This document shows positions 35,597 through 44,653 of a DNA stretch of 59,630 nucleotides, in pieces (positions within the stretch are counted from its first letter, which is position 1; the number at the start of each line of letters is the position of its first letter). The notes under the pieces are model-generated. The model worked only from the letters and a program-made list of their open reading frames with translations. It was not told the DNA's origin and ran no database searches. This DNA is from Profundicola sp964553105 (GTDB lineage: Bacteria; Bacteroidota; Bacteroidia; Flavobacteriales; Weeksellaceae), in contig CAZKJO010000007.1 of assembly GCA_964553105.1 (NCBI GenBank), positions 1-59,630 of the forward strand. Reading direction: 5' to 3'. A program made the translations under genes and the position numbers.

Positions 35597-37213
35597 TTAT
35601 TTTTTAATAAATTTCACATTTACCACTTGTCCTTCTGCATTTCTCATAACCGCGATATATGTACCTACAGGTAGATTAGCAACAGCTTTGGATGTTGCTA
35701 CTAATTGACCATTGGTGTTATAAATAGCGATGTCTTTTGCATCAAATCCAGCCACTCTTAACTCACCATTTGCTACGGCAACTTTCACTAAAGCAGTATT
35801 AAAGTCTGGATTACGAACGCTCAAGTTATCGATGATATCTTCGCTATCTCTTGGGAAGATTTGCGCATCATCGTTAAATCTAGAAGCGATTCCTACTAAA
35901 TGAACTGTTCCTTCTGGAAGAGCTGTTCCGATATAATCTGCATCGTAGAAGTTAGTACGAACGATTAAGTTCTCAGCTGAACCAGTTTGAATGAAATCAT
36001 AGTTTGTTCCTGAACTCCAGTTTCCTGTTGCCTCTGTAGAAACATTTTCAATCTTGATTAATTGAGACTCATATGCTGCAATGTTTGCATTTAATTCCTC
36101 AACGGTAACCACTAAAGGCATTACTTCATTTCCTGTTGAAGTTACAACACCAGTGTCTGCTGTAGGGATAAACTGCAATAAACCTCTGAATACTGATAAT
36201 GTTCCTTGTAAACCAGAAACTCCATCATATTGATTATAGGCTGTAGAAATTACACCATCGTTATCATCAATTAAAATAGCGCCTGTTGCGTCTTGAATCC
36301 ATTTTTGACCTCTAAAGTCTTGTTGCATTGTGATCACAGCTTCACTTGTTAAAGTATAAATACTTCCGTCTGTAGCTCCAGCTCTTAATTCTGCAATACT
36401 TGAAACTTCATTCTGTCCTGGGATAGAGAAGTTTACTGTAGCAGAAGCTTCTGGGTCTAAAGCGTTGTGATCTCCATCAACTAACCACATGTTTAAAGTG
36501 TGAGAACCTGATGTTAATCCAGATAAAATAAATGCATCTGTAGAGTATAACATTTGAGCCGCACCATCATTTAATGAATAGTGAACATGTCCATCAGTTC
36601 CAACCACAAAGTTATTTACAACAAAGTCAACTGTAGTTTCAGTTGTACCAGCTGCTAAAACTTCGCCTTCTGAAGGAGAAGAAATAAAGATTTCTGGTGA
36701 AGTCGTCGCACAATCTAAACATGTAACTGTATAGTTATCAATAATAACAAAAGCTCCAACCTCAGCATCAAATACATCAGCTTCGTCATAAAATCTTAAA
36801 CCCACAGGAACACTACCTGTTTCAGATGCAGTAAACTCATATGCAATAGTTTGCCACTCACCTACTAAAGCAGGATCTGAATAAGTACCCCAATCTGTTC
36901 CATAAATTCTAGTTTTAGAAGCATTATCTAATTGATAAACGTCTACTGTAATTTCGTAAGTTTTTCCGATTTCTACAGCTACATTCTGTCTAAAATCTGT
37001 GTTACCTTGGGTTGCCGTAATAACTTGAAATTTTGCAGCAGAAGAACCTTCCGAAACAATTGTGCTTTCTTGCGTAATTACGGTACCATCTTCGCTGGTC
37101 CAAACGTCTAAAACGCCGTCCGTCCAGTTTTCCATTCCACCATTCTGAGCGATATTCTGCCCAAATGCAAAAGAGAACGGGATTAGTAATAAAAATAAAT
37201 AAATATTTCTCAT
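35597..37213 (-). CDS. T9SS-secreted protein with DUF5689-like domain
   Basis: This 538-residue secreted protein has a signal peptide (MRNIYLFLLLIPFSFAFGQ). A carbohydrate-binding-like domain at about 20-165 (NGGMENWTDGVLDVW through IIDNYTVTCLD) is followed by a beta domain at about 170-265. A DUF5689-like region lies at about 270-455 (SSIAELRAGATDGSIYTLTS, WIQDATGAILIDD). The type A T9SS C-terminal signal follows at 465-538 (AIYNTNGQLVATS, LPVGTYIAVMRN). DUF5689 resembles OB-fold regions of secreted nucleases, but no nuclease domain is present. It lies downstream of the lipoprotein gene. Confidence 0.85.
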   Translation of the reverse strand: MRNIYLFLLLIPFSFAFGQNIAQNGGMENWTDGVLDVWTSEDGTVITQESTIVSEGSSAAKFQVITATQGNTDFRQNVAVEIGKTYEITVDVYQLDNASKTRIYGTDWGTYSDPALVGEWQTIAYEFTASETGSVPVGLRFYDEADVFDAEVGAFVIIDNYTVTCLDCATTSPEIFISSPSEGEVLAAGTTETTVDFVVNNFVVGTDGHVHYSLNDGAAQMLYSTDAFILSGLTSGSHTLNMWLVDGDHNALDPEASATVNFSIPGQNEVSSIAELRAGATDGSIYTLTSEAVITMQQDFRGQKWIQDATGAILIDDNDGVISTAYNQYDGVSGLQGTLSVFRGLLQFIPTADTGVVTSTGNEVMPLVVTVEELNANIAAYESQLIKIENVSTEATGNWSSGTNYDFIQTGSAENLIVRTNFYDADYIGTALPEGTVHLVGIASRFNDDAQIFPRDSEDIIDNLSVRNPDFNTALVKVAVANGELRVAGFDAKDIAIYNTNGQLVATSKAVANLPVGTYIAVMRNAEGQVVNVKFIKK

Positions 37214-37232
37214 AGTTAAAATTTTGTTTTAA

Positions 37233-37310
37233 TATTCCAAAGTTACAAATTATTAGCTTATTTAATTAATTTTTAGATTATAAAACAGCTAATTACTGAA
37301 CTTTGGAATA
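37233..37310. repeat. Nested inverted repeat overlapping the T9SS-gene promoter
   Basis: The arms TATTCCAAAGTT (37233-37244) and AACTTTGGAATA (37299-37310) are perfect over 12 bp. Inside, ATTAGCT (37252-37258) pairs with AGCTAAT (37287-37293). The left arm contains most of the TAACTTTG box of the next gene. There is no T run. The architecture matches 26325-26407 closely. Confidence 0.8.
37238..37245 (-). promoter_or_regulatory. Promoter -7 box TAACTTTG for the T9SS protein gene
   Basis: This exact TAnnTTTG match lies 24 bp before the ATG, within the inverted-repeat arm. It offers separate expression of the last gene of the uptake locus. Confidence 0.45.
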
Positions 37311-37327
37311 TGATTTAAGTTTTAAAA

Positions 37328-38542
37328 TTATAATCCGCTTGCCCAACTTCTAGCCCAAGCATTTACATTGGTTCCGTTGGCATTATTATCCAGAATAATA
37401 AATTGAGTTTCATCGAAATCAACTCCAGAATCATTTTTAACATTCGTTGTTACATCCTCAAATTTACCTTTAACTGTTAAATCACCATTTAAAACGTGAT
37501 GTCCAGAAGTCAATGAGCTATCTTCTGATCCATTTCCTTTAATTTGGAATGCTCTACCGAAACCTCGCACAACAATATTGTTGAAATTTGCTTGAGTTGC
37601 CTCTCTTAATCGAACTCCTTCGTATGAACCAACACTAATTCCTTCTTGGTTTTGAATGTCAGTAGATGAACCTAATCCTTCGATGGTAACATTAGTTAAA
37701 GTTGGGTTTGAATAGAAAACAGGATCAACATTGATTCCTAAATCTGGGTTGTAACCATCCCCTTCAATGGCTTTGTCATATTTAGTTCCTTCGTGACGAA
37801 TATAAACATCAGTAATATTTCCTGTATATCCTTCTGTCCAATCTAATGAATCATCTTCGTTACCAATTAAAACGATATTGCTAGCGTTAACTGTTCCTCC
37901 GAAGAATTCTACACCGTCATCAGAACCATAGTAAGACTCGATATGATTAACAATAGTTTCGTTACCTACTCCGTAGAAAGAGAAACCATTATTCTCAGAG
38001 GCAGCATCTACCGCACCACCAGAGTATTCTACGATCACGTATTCAACAACACCTGAATTGTCGTTAGGATCTGTTCCACCATAGTTGAATCCTCCGATTT
38101 CTGAAGTAGCTGTTAGTCCAGAGTTGATAGGTGCTTTACCTAATAAAATTAAACCACCCCAAGCTCCTGGAGTTTTGTCCTCAGCTGTCAATAAAATCGG
38201 TTGACTTGCTGTTCCTTGTGCCATAATTTTAGCACCTTGCATCACTGCGATATAAACATCAGCTCCATTTTGAGCTATAATTTTAGTTCCTGCAGGAATG
38301 GTTAAAGTTGCCCCTTCCTTCACGATTAAAGGTCCGTTCAAAGAATAAACAATATTTGGGTCTAATACTTTATTTTCTCCACTTAATACAAATCCACTAA
38401 GTGTACTAGTTGTAGGAGTTGTAATTCCACCATTTCCGTAATCAATATCTTGATTAATTGTTAGGCCTCCACCATCATCTTCGCATGATGTTAAAGCGAA
38501 TACTGAAAATACAACTGCAAGATTTAATAATAGTTTTTTCAT
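37328..38542 (-). CDS. Probable surface-exposed beta-helix lipoprotein
   Basis: This 404-residue protein has lipobox LTSC (Cys20) directly followed by EDD, which resembles the acidic lipoprotein export signal of Bacteroidota and suggests surface exposure. After a low-complexity linker comes a repetitive beta-rich fold (LNGPLIVKEGATLTIPAGTK, WGGLILLGKAPI, NNGFSFYGVGNETIVNHIES, VEFFGGTVNASNIVLIGNED) typical of right-handed beta-helix proteins. It lies 39 bp downstream of the TonB-dependent receptor gene and is its likely partner. The substrate is unknown. Confidence 0.82.
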   Translation of the reverse strand: MKKLLLNLAVVFSVFALTSCEDDGGGLTINQDIDYGNGGITTPTTSTLSGFVLSGENKVLDPNIVYSLNGPLIVKEGATLTIPAGTKIIAQNGADVYIAVMQGAKIMAQGTASQPILLTAEDKTPGAWGGLILLGKAPINSGLTATSEIGGFNYGGTDPNDNSGVVEYVIVEYSGGAVDAASENNGFSFYGVGNETIVNHIESYYGSDDGVEFFGGTVNASNIVLIGNEDDSLDWTEGYTGNITDVYIRHEGTKYDKAIEGDGYNPDLGINVDPVFYSNPTLTNVTIEGLGSSTDIQNQEGISVGSYEGVRLREATQANFNNIVVRGFGRAFQIKGNGSEDSSLTSGHHVLNGDLTVKGKFEDVTTNVKNDSGVDFDETQFIILDNNANGTNVNAWARSWASGL

Positions 38543-38581
38543 TTTCTTAAGTTTTAATTTTTAATTCTATTCTATGTTTTG

Positions 38582-41410
38582 TTAAAATTTATATGTTATC
38601 TCGAATGAGAAAATTTGTCCTTTTTTAAAGCTTTCTAGCACTACATCGTTACCAGATGTTTCTCTAAAGATTTCCACAGCAGGATTCAATAGGTTTTTAG
38701 CTCCAAGTTTCAATGAAGTGTTTCTACCAATTTCTGATGACATTAAGAAGTCTAATGTTGGAATTCCTTTTTCAACTTTATTACCGATTTGTCCAGAACC
38801 TAGTGCGTAGATTCTATCTGAAAAATAGTTTCCTACTAAAGTGAAGGTTGGCTCAAATCCACCCCATTTCTTTCTGTAGTTAAGGTCAGCTTGTGCTATG
38901 AAATCAGAAGCTCCTTGTAATTTATCCTCTTTGCGATTGAAAGTAACGTTTCTAGTCCCGTTGATTTCGCTATACAAGTCTTGATTTGTTTTAATGTAAG
39001 AAGCATTGAAACCAAGGAATAATTCAGTTTTATCTGTGTTTAAGATATCTTTTTTCAGGTCTAATTCAGCTCCTAAAACAGTTGCTTTATCTCCTGTTCT
39101 AAAGTAATATTCATCTCCGGTTGCAGAAGTTCCTACTACTAAATTGATTGGATCATTGATGACTTTATAGAATCCTGCAATTGAAATCATTTCTGAACGA
39201 CTAAAGAAGAGTTCATACTTAGCATCGAAGTTTAAAATTTTAGAGTAAGCTACATCTTTCACATTTTTATACTCCTTGTCATCCGAAGTTCCTAATAAAT
39301 CTGGGTTACCTCCGATTCTTGTAGTGATACCTTCATAGACGAAAGGTGCAAATTCTTTAAACTCAGGAAAAGATACCGACTGAGATCCTGAAACACGAAA
39401 GTTGCTGTCCTCATTGATGGCGTATTTCATGTTCAGACTTGGCAAGAATATCTGTGACTTAGATTCTGCTTTACCTGGGTTAAACAAACTACTTAAGTTG
39501 TTTACATCCCAATTAATCTTTTGGGTCACATCCTCGAACCTCATGCCTGGAATTAATAGAAGATTCTCTCCTAATTGCCACTGAAAATCCACATAGGTTG
39601 AAAGGTTGATTAAGGTTGCATCGTAAGTGTTTTCAGGCATTCCAGGCATATTATATTGTGACATGCTTACCACTGAAGAACCGTCTTCGGGATTAGTAAC
39701 CTCTATAGGATTTAAAGTGAAAGTGTTATAGTTTTCCATCCAATTTTCAATAGCGAAAAATGCATCGATGTCATCTAAAGAGCCAATATTCTTTTCAAGA
39801 AATTCATATCCGTATCTAATACTTTCGAAATCTCTCTTTTTGTATCGTGTGTTTCCTCCCAAGTTTATTTTTAAATTATCTGATACATCGAACTTGAAAT
39901 TGATTCTTGAGTTAAACTCATCTTCATCAATCTTTTGAAAATATCTTTGACTATCGAAGTTGGTTGTACTCACAAAAGTTCCAAAAGTAGAAGCATCATT
40001 ATCTAATAGATTTTGATAGTTGCTGATGCTTAATCTTTTTCTGTCCGGCTCATCTGCATTCAAGATGTTATATCCCACTCCCCAATCTAGATTCAATTTC
40101 GGAGTCAATTCATGCTCACCCATTAATTGATTAATAAAAATCAATTCTTGGTTGAATTGAACGTTTGATTGAAAAAAGCCTTGGTCAGCGATATCACGCT
40201 TAAAACCTAATCCTTTATATCCATAATAACCCACCTCATCTGAAGAGTTGTTAATTAAAAAGGAGCTAAATTTTAAACTTTGCTTATCATTGAATCGCAT
40301 CAAAGCAGACAACATTCCAGTACTTACTGTATTGTATTGGTATTTCTCTACATCTGGGAAAGCTAATGTACTTATACTTGTATAAGATTGTTGATTACCC
40401 TCTTGGTAATTAAATTCATTGGCGAAACTTCCAGAAGCGAATAGCGATAATTTTGCCTCTTCACCAAATCTGATGGTTTCACCTAAATTTAAGGATAGGT
40501 TGGTGCTATATGGTGCTAAGCCTTTAGAATCAACTGGCGCTAAACTTTGACTAATTACCGTTGCAAAAGGATTATCATTGTATCTACCATAAAGACCAAA
40601 ATAGCTGGTTCCTTCTGATTGAATCATATCTTTCCCCACCGCGTTAGAGTTAACACGAGTTCCTACACTTAAATCAATATAATCTCTACCCGAATGTTCT
40701 TTTGATGTGATATCAATACTACCTGCAGCAAAATCGGCGTTCCCGCCTGCGTTCATGGTTTTACTAACTGATATATTTTGAATAAGATCAGACGAAAATA
40801 AATCTAAATCAATATTTTTCTTATTGATATCATTAGATGGTAGACTTAAACCATTCAAACTCGTGTGGATATATCTATCTCCCAACCCACGAACATAAAC
40901 ATCACTCGTGGTAGTTTGTTTAGAAACTCCTACTATGGTAGCAACTGCTGCCGACGCATCTCCTTTACCTAAACGAGAAAGCTCTGCGGCTCCTTTATAT
41001 TCTTTAATTTCAGATGAGTTACGTTGAAGCTTCAATACGCTAGCCTCACTTTCTTTACTCGTATTGGCTTGAATTAAGACTTGTCCTAATTCCTGAACAA
41101 CTCCATCTTGTGACTGAACTTCTAACATGGGAGACCACTCTAAGCTCTGCCCGTTCTGAACACTCAGGGTCTCTTGAAGTTTTTCGAATCCAAAAGCATC
41201 TACATTAAATGTATAAGTACCTGCAGGAATTTCTATAGAAAATGTTCCATCTGATTCTGTATAATATAAGTAATCTGTTCCCTCAACATAAATTTCTGCC
41301 CCTGCAATAGGCAACGCATTCGTATCTGTTACAGTACCATAAATACTTGTTTGAGCCCATACTAGAACTCCGATAAAAAATGCACTAACAATGAATAATT
41401 TTCTAGTCAT
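38582..41410 (-). CDS. TonB-dependent receptor
   Basis: This 942-residue outer-membrane receptor has a signal peptide (residues 1-19) and an N-terminal carboxypeptidase-regulatory-like domain at about 20-95 (YGTVTDTNALPIAGAEIYVE). The plug domain lies at about 130-235 (TSDVYVRGLGDRYIHTSLNG, ISVSKTMNAGGNADFAAGSI). A large beta-barrel follows, ending FSFEITYKF. It is not SusC-like by its motifs. The gene opens a minus-strand operon with the lipoprotein and T9SS protein genes and is divergent from a PhoB/PhoR-like pair, which may regulate it. Confidence 0.92.
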   Translation of the reverse strand: MTRKLFIVSAFFIGVLVWAQTSIYGTVTDTNALPIAGAEIYVEGTDYLYYTESDGTFSIEIPAGTYTFNVDAFGFEKLQETLSVQNGQSLEWSPMLEVQSQDGVVQELGQVLIQANTSKESEASVLKLQRNSSEIKEYKGAAELSRLGKGDASAAVATIVGVSKQTTTSDVYVRGLGDRYIHTSLNGLSLPSNDINKKNIDLDLFSSDLIQNISVSKTMNAGGNADFAAGSIDITSKEHSGRDYIDLSVGTRVNSNAVGKDMIQSEGTSYFGLYGRYNDNPFATVISQSLAPVDSKGLAPYSTNLSLNLGETIRFGEEAKLSLFASGSFANEFNYQEGNQQSYTSISTLAFPDVEKYQYNTVSTGMLSALMRFNDKQSLKFSSFLINNSSDEVGYYGYKGLGFKRDIADQGFFQSNVQFNQELIFINQLMGEHELTPKLNLDWGVGYNILNADEPDRKRLSISNYQNLLDNDASTFGTFVSTTNFDSQRYFQKIDEDEFNSRINFKFDVSDNLKINLGGNTRYKKRDFESIRYGYEFLEKNIGSLDDIDAFFAIENWMENYNTFTLNPIEVTNPEDGSSVVSMSQYNMPGMPENTYDATLINLSTYVDFQWQLGENLLLIPGMRFEDVTQKINWDVNNLSSLFNPGKAESKSQIFLPSLNMKYAINEDSNFRVSGSQSVSFPEFKEFAPFVYEGITTRIGGNPDLLGTSDDKEYKNVKDVAYSKILNFDAKYELFFSRSEMISIAGFYKVINDPINLVVGTSATGDEYYFRTGDKATVLGAELDLKKDILNTDKTELFLGFNASYIKTNQDLYSEINGTRNVTFNRKEDKLQGASDFIAQADLNYRKKWGGFEPTFTLVGNYFSDRIYALGSGQIGNKVEKGIPTLDFLMSSEIGRNTSLKLGAKNLLNPAVEIFRETSGNDVVLESFKKGQIFSFEITYKF

Positions 41411-41456
41411 TTTTACTTAAATAATTTGATGCAAAGAAAGAGTTTGAAAACAGGTT

Positions 41457-41495
41457 TTATGTTAGCTTAATATGAACCTTATGTTAGATTAATAT
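41457..41495. promoter_or_regulatory. 22-bp-spaced direct repeat, possible response-regulator site
   Basis: TTATGTTAGcTTAATAT (41457-41473) recurs as TTATGTTAGaTTAATAT (41479-41495), 16 of 17 positions identical with a 22-bp period, that is two helical turns. It is 47 bp upstream of the TonB receptor ATG. OmpR/PhoB regulators bind tandem repeats with 11-bp or multiple spacing, and such a regulator gene is divergent here. Confidence 0.55.
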
Positions 41496-41523
41496 TATGA
41501 ATTCAAGCCAAAGTTACCTCAAC

Positions 41524-41554
41524 GTTAAGAAGGTTATCATAGCGTTAACAAAGT
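41524..41554. promoter_or_regulatory. GTTAA-type repeat cluster in the same intergenic region
   Basis: Three GTTA starts (41524, 41533, 41544) at about 10-bp steps lie between the 22-bp repeat and the response-regulator promoter. This is a weaker second candidate operator. Confidence 0.3.
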
Positions 41555-41595
41555 CAAAATGAACATTATCAATCTGTAAAATCCCTTTAGAGTTG

Positions 41596-41603
41596 TATCT
41601 TTA
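41596..41603 (+). promoter_or_regulatory. Promoter -7 box TATCTTTA for the response regulator gene
   Basis: This is a one-base variant of TAnnTTTG, 28 bp before ATG 41632. Confidence 0.35.
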
Positions 41604-41631
41604 TGCACGCTTAAAATGCAAATAAATAGTT

Positions 41632-42306
41632 ATGAGTAAATTCAAGGTTTTATTAGTTGACGACGAACCAGATATTTTAGAATTTCTTTCTTATAATTTA
41701 ATTAAAGAAGGATATATAGTAGAAACTGCTGAAAATGGAATTGAAGGTGTTAAGAAAGCTAAAATCCTTAAACCAGATTTAATTATTTTAGACGTAATGA
41801 TGCCTTATATGAATGGTATCGAGGCTTGCGAACAAATCCGAAGCATTGAATCTCTTTCTAATGCCTTGATTGTTTTCTTATCGGCCAGAACAGATGAAGT
41901 TACCCAATTGAGCGGTTTCGAGAAAGGTGCTAATGATTATGTCACCAAACCCGTGAAACCGAAGGTCTTAATGAAAAAAATTGAAGCGCTACTTCAGTTA
42001 AATGCAAAAGAAGAGGTAGATGAATTGATTGAATTAAAAGATATTTCAATTGATCGCGAAACCTATAAAGTTACCTTTGAGGGTGAGGAAATGTCATTAC
42101 CTCGAAAAGAGTTTGAACTTCTATCCTTATTAGCCTCTAATCCAAGACGCGTTTTTAAAAGAGAGGAAATCCTTGAAAAAGTTTGGGGAAATGAAGTGAT
42201 TGTAGGTGGCAGAACCATAGATGTACACATTAGGAAACTGAGGGAAAAATTTGGAAACGATCGCTTTACAACCATCAAAGGCGTTGGGTACAAAATCAAT
42301 GATTAG
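41632..42306 (+). CDS. PhoB/OmpR-type response regulator
   Basis: This 224-residue regulator has a receiver domain with acidic pocket DDE (residues 10-12), phospho-acceptor Asp54 in LIILDVMMPYMNG and Lys104 in YVTKPVKP. The C-terminal OmpR/PhoB winged helix (residues about 130-224) contains RKEFELLSLLASNPRRVFKREEIL and GRTIDVHIRKLREKFG. The histidine kinase gene follows 7 bp downstream. It is PhoB-like by overall similarity, but a phosphate role is inferred, not shown. Confidence 0.92.
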   Translation: MSKFKVLLVDDEPDILEFLSYNLIKEGYIVETAENGIEGVKKAKILKPDLIILDVMMPYMNGIEACEQIRSIESLSNALIVFLSARTDEVTQLSGFEKGANDYVTKPVKPKVLMKKIEALLQLNAKEEVDELIELKDISIDRETYKVTFEGEEMSLPRKEFELLSLLASNPRRVFKREEILEKVWGNEVIVGGRTIDVHIRKLREKFGNDRFTTIKGVGYKIND

Positions 42307-42313
42307 TTAGTCG

Positions 42314-43348
42314 ATGAAGTTAAATTACAATAACATCATATTTGCTGGTTTAGCTACTGGAGTGCTTGTTCTATTCGTAAAAGCCTTTTATTTCTTATTA
42401 GAAAATATTTTTGAGATAGAAGTTCCTATTTTGCCCATAGCATTTTGGATTTTATTTTTCCTCAGCATATTTCTTATGTTGTTATTGACTATCTATTTAA
42501 GCTCTAAGTTTCAAACCAAACGAGATATCACTCAATTATATGAACTTCTTCCAGATTTAAATGAAAATAGCCAACGACCTTCTGATGTTGAAACCTTATC
42601 GGAGAAGATTTCTAATATTACCAGTGATAAGACTCAAGAAATCGATGTATTAATTGAAAAGGAAAACTATCGTCGCGAGTTTGTGGGGAATGTAGCTCAT
42701 GAATTAAAAACTCCTCTGTTTTCTATTCAAGGATTTGTTTTAACCCTGATTGAAGGCGGTGTAGAGGATATTGAGATTAGAGATAAATACTTAAATCGAA
42801 TTAATAAATCTGTAGAGCGACTAACTTATATTGTTCAGGATTTGGATTTAATTACGGAGTTAGAATCAGGTAACTTAAAACTAGAAAAAACGGCATTTGA
42901 TATTCTTGCACTAACAGAGGATGTAGTGGATTTATTGGAAAATAAAGCAGAAGAAAATAATGTTACGCTAGAAATTGATAGAGATTGCTATGGCCCAATT
43001 AATGTCTATGGCGATGCAGAAAAGATTGAGCAGGTAGTAACTAATTTAGTGACAAATGCTATTAATCACTCCAAAAAATCTTCACATGTATTTATCACTT
43101 TCGAGGAGGAAGAAACAAGAGTGAAAACTATTGTAAAAGATACAGGACAAGGTATTGAACCTGATAAACTTCAACGTATTTTTGAGCGATTCTATCGAAT
43201 TGACCAATCTAGAAGCCGCAGACAAGGTGGTTCGGGATTAGGTTTAGCCATTGTGAAGCATATTCTAGAAGCTCATAACCAAAAGCCTTATGTGGAAAGC
43301 ACTTATGGAAAGGGTGCTACTTTCTATTTCTACTTAGACACACCTTAA
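42314..43348 (+). CDS. PhoR-like sensor histidine kinase
   Basis: This 344-residue kinase has two N-terminal membrane helices (about 8-30 and 38-64) with almost no periplasmic loop between them. A HisKA domain with His129 in VAHELKTPLFSIQGF follows, then a HATPase domain with N box LVTNAINHS, DTGQGIEPD and GGSGLGLAIVKH. There is no PAS or periplasmic sensor domain, so it probably senses through the membrane or a partner, as proposed for PhoR. Its stop overlaps the convergent yraN stop by 4 bp. Confidence 0.92.
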   Translation: MKLNYNNIIFAGLATGVLVLFVKAFYFLLENIFEIEVPILPIAFWILFFLSIFLMLLLTIYLSSKFQTKRDITQLYELLPDLNENSQRPSDVETLSEKISNITSDKTQEIDVLIEKENYRREFVGNVAHELKTPLFSIQGFVLTLIEGGVEDIEIRDKYLNRINKSVERLTYIVQDLDLITELESGNLKLEKTAFDILALTEDVVDLLENKAEENNVTLEIDRDCYGPINVYGDAEKIEQVVTNLVTNAINHSKKSSHVFITFEEEETRVKTIVKDTGQGIEPDKLQRIFERFYRIDQSRSRRQGGSGLGLAIVKHILEAHNQKPYVESTYGKGATFYFYLDTP

Positions 43349-43710
43349 AGTTCAAAAGGTTCGAATGCGTCGATTAATATCGTCGAGGCTAATCCATCTG
43401 ATTTTTTAATCACAATAGCGATATCAAACCTGCATTCTAAGTCTATGTCATTGATTTCCATATATTCATCGGCAGCCTTAACTAAATTCCTCTTTTTTGC
43501 AAGATTTACGGCCTCTGTGGGGTCGATAAAAGTATCATAAGCTCGGGCTTTAACCTCAACAATCGCCAACATATCATCTTTCTTAGCAATAATGTCAATC
43601 TCCAATGGGTGGAATCGCCAATTTCTTTCTAGGATTTCATACCCATTAGCCATATATTTTTGAGCGATGAACTCTTCGGCTATTTGACCAAAGTCATTGT
43701 GCTCAGCCAT
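43345..43710 (-). CDS. yraN: YraN / UPF0102 family endonuclease-like protein
   Basis: This 121-residue protein has the restriction-endonuclease-like core: the acidic residues in FHPLEIDIIAKK and the EVKAR motif, followed by AVNLAKKRNLVKAADEYM. The catalytic-type pattern D-E-x-K is intact. Its cellular role is unproven. It is convergent with the sensor kinase, overlapping by 4 bp. Confidence 0.9.
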   Translation of the reverse strand: MAEHNDFGQIAEEFIAQKYMANGYEILERNWRFHPLEIDIIAKKDDMLAIVEVKARAYDTFIDPTEAVNLAKKRNLVKAADEYMEINDIDLECRFDIAIVIKKSDGLASTILIDAFEPFEL

Positions 43711-43726
43711 TTTACAATTTTTACAA

Positions 43727-44650
43727 TTAATCTATCCACTCAAGAAGAACCTCTTGATCGTTCACCTCAAACAACACCTGTTTTCCTAAAACTAAGGCTC
43801 TGTTATCACCTATATGCCCAGCTGGAAAGTTAAACACCACAGGAATCTTTAAATCATCTACAAATGATTCTATAATTTGATTAGAAATTCCATCAAAATC
43901 TGAATCGTAATTTGGATTTTCCTCTCGTGTATCCATTTTGGTAAAACTCCCGACAATTAAACCTTTTATACGCTTAAAAAGTCCACTTCGTTTTAGCGCT
44001 ACCATCATACGGTCTAAATGATACCAGTTCTCTTGCCAGTCTTCTATAAATAAAATCAAATGATCTCCCGAAATCATGGTTTCACTACCTAGCTGACTAT
44101 AGAGCATCGACAGATTTCCACCTACTAACTTACCTTGAGCTGTTCCTCTAAGATCGTTACTTGAACTCTGAAAGTTATATCTTAATGATTGTCCCAATAA
44201 AACTTGTCTTAAGCTCTCATAGGTTTCGGAGGTGTAATCAGTGTTTAACTTCTTAGCAGTTACCGCATGTAAAGTTGGGATGTCTAAGTTGTTTAAATAA
44301 TTATGAAATACTGTAATGTCCGAATAACCAATCAACCATTTTGGATTCTTTTTAAATTCTGTGAAATCTAATTGATCTATTAAACGTACTGAACCATAAC
44401 CTCCTCTAGCAAACCAAATTGCATCTAAATCTGGATTATTGAGCGCTTCTTGCACCAATTTTAGGCGATGCTCATCATGCCCTGCATAGAAATAACCAAA
44501 ATTATGCTCTCTAAAAAGCTCATCAGAATATTCTGCCTTCCACCCATTTTGTTCAATCCACTCAATGGCAAAATCTAATTCATGACGGAAGATTCTTCCC
44601 GCCGGAGCAACTATTCCAATTTTAGAATTTGGTTCTAAGGTTTTAGGCAT
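43727..44650 (-). CDS. LD-carboxypeptidase (peptidase S66)
   Basis: This 307-residue cytosolic enzyme trims the terminal D-Ala from recycled muropeptide tetrapeptides. The N-terminal GIVAPAG, the nucleophile motif ARGGYGSVRLID and LIGYSDIT are S66 signatures, and FIEDWQENWYHLDRM and FPAGHIGDN complete the domain. It is tightly packed between yraN (16 bp) and the membrane protein gene (3 bp). Confidence 0.92.
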   Translation of the reverse strand: MPKTLEPNSKIGIVAPAGRIFRHELDFAIEWIEQNGWKAEYSDELFREHNFGYFYAGHDEHRLKLVQEALNNPDLDAIWFARGGYGSVRLIDQLDFTEFKKNPKWLIGYSDITVFHNYLNNLDIPTLHAVTAKKLNTDYTSETYESLRQVLLGQSLRYNFQSSSNDLRGTAQGKLVGGNLSMLYSQLGSETMISGDHLILFIEDWQENWYHLDRMMVALKRSGLFKRIKGLIVGSFTKMDTREENPNYDSDFDGISNQIIESFVDDLKIPVVFNFPAGHIGDNRALVLGKQVLFEVNDQEVLLEWID

Positions 44651-44653
44651 AGT

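Noticed and set aside
41457..41495. Direct repeat as the start of a CRISPR array
   Set aside because: There are only two copies, the spacer is 5 bp, and no cas genes lie in the window.
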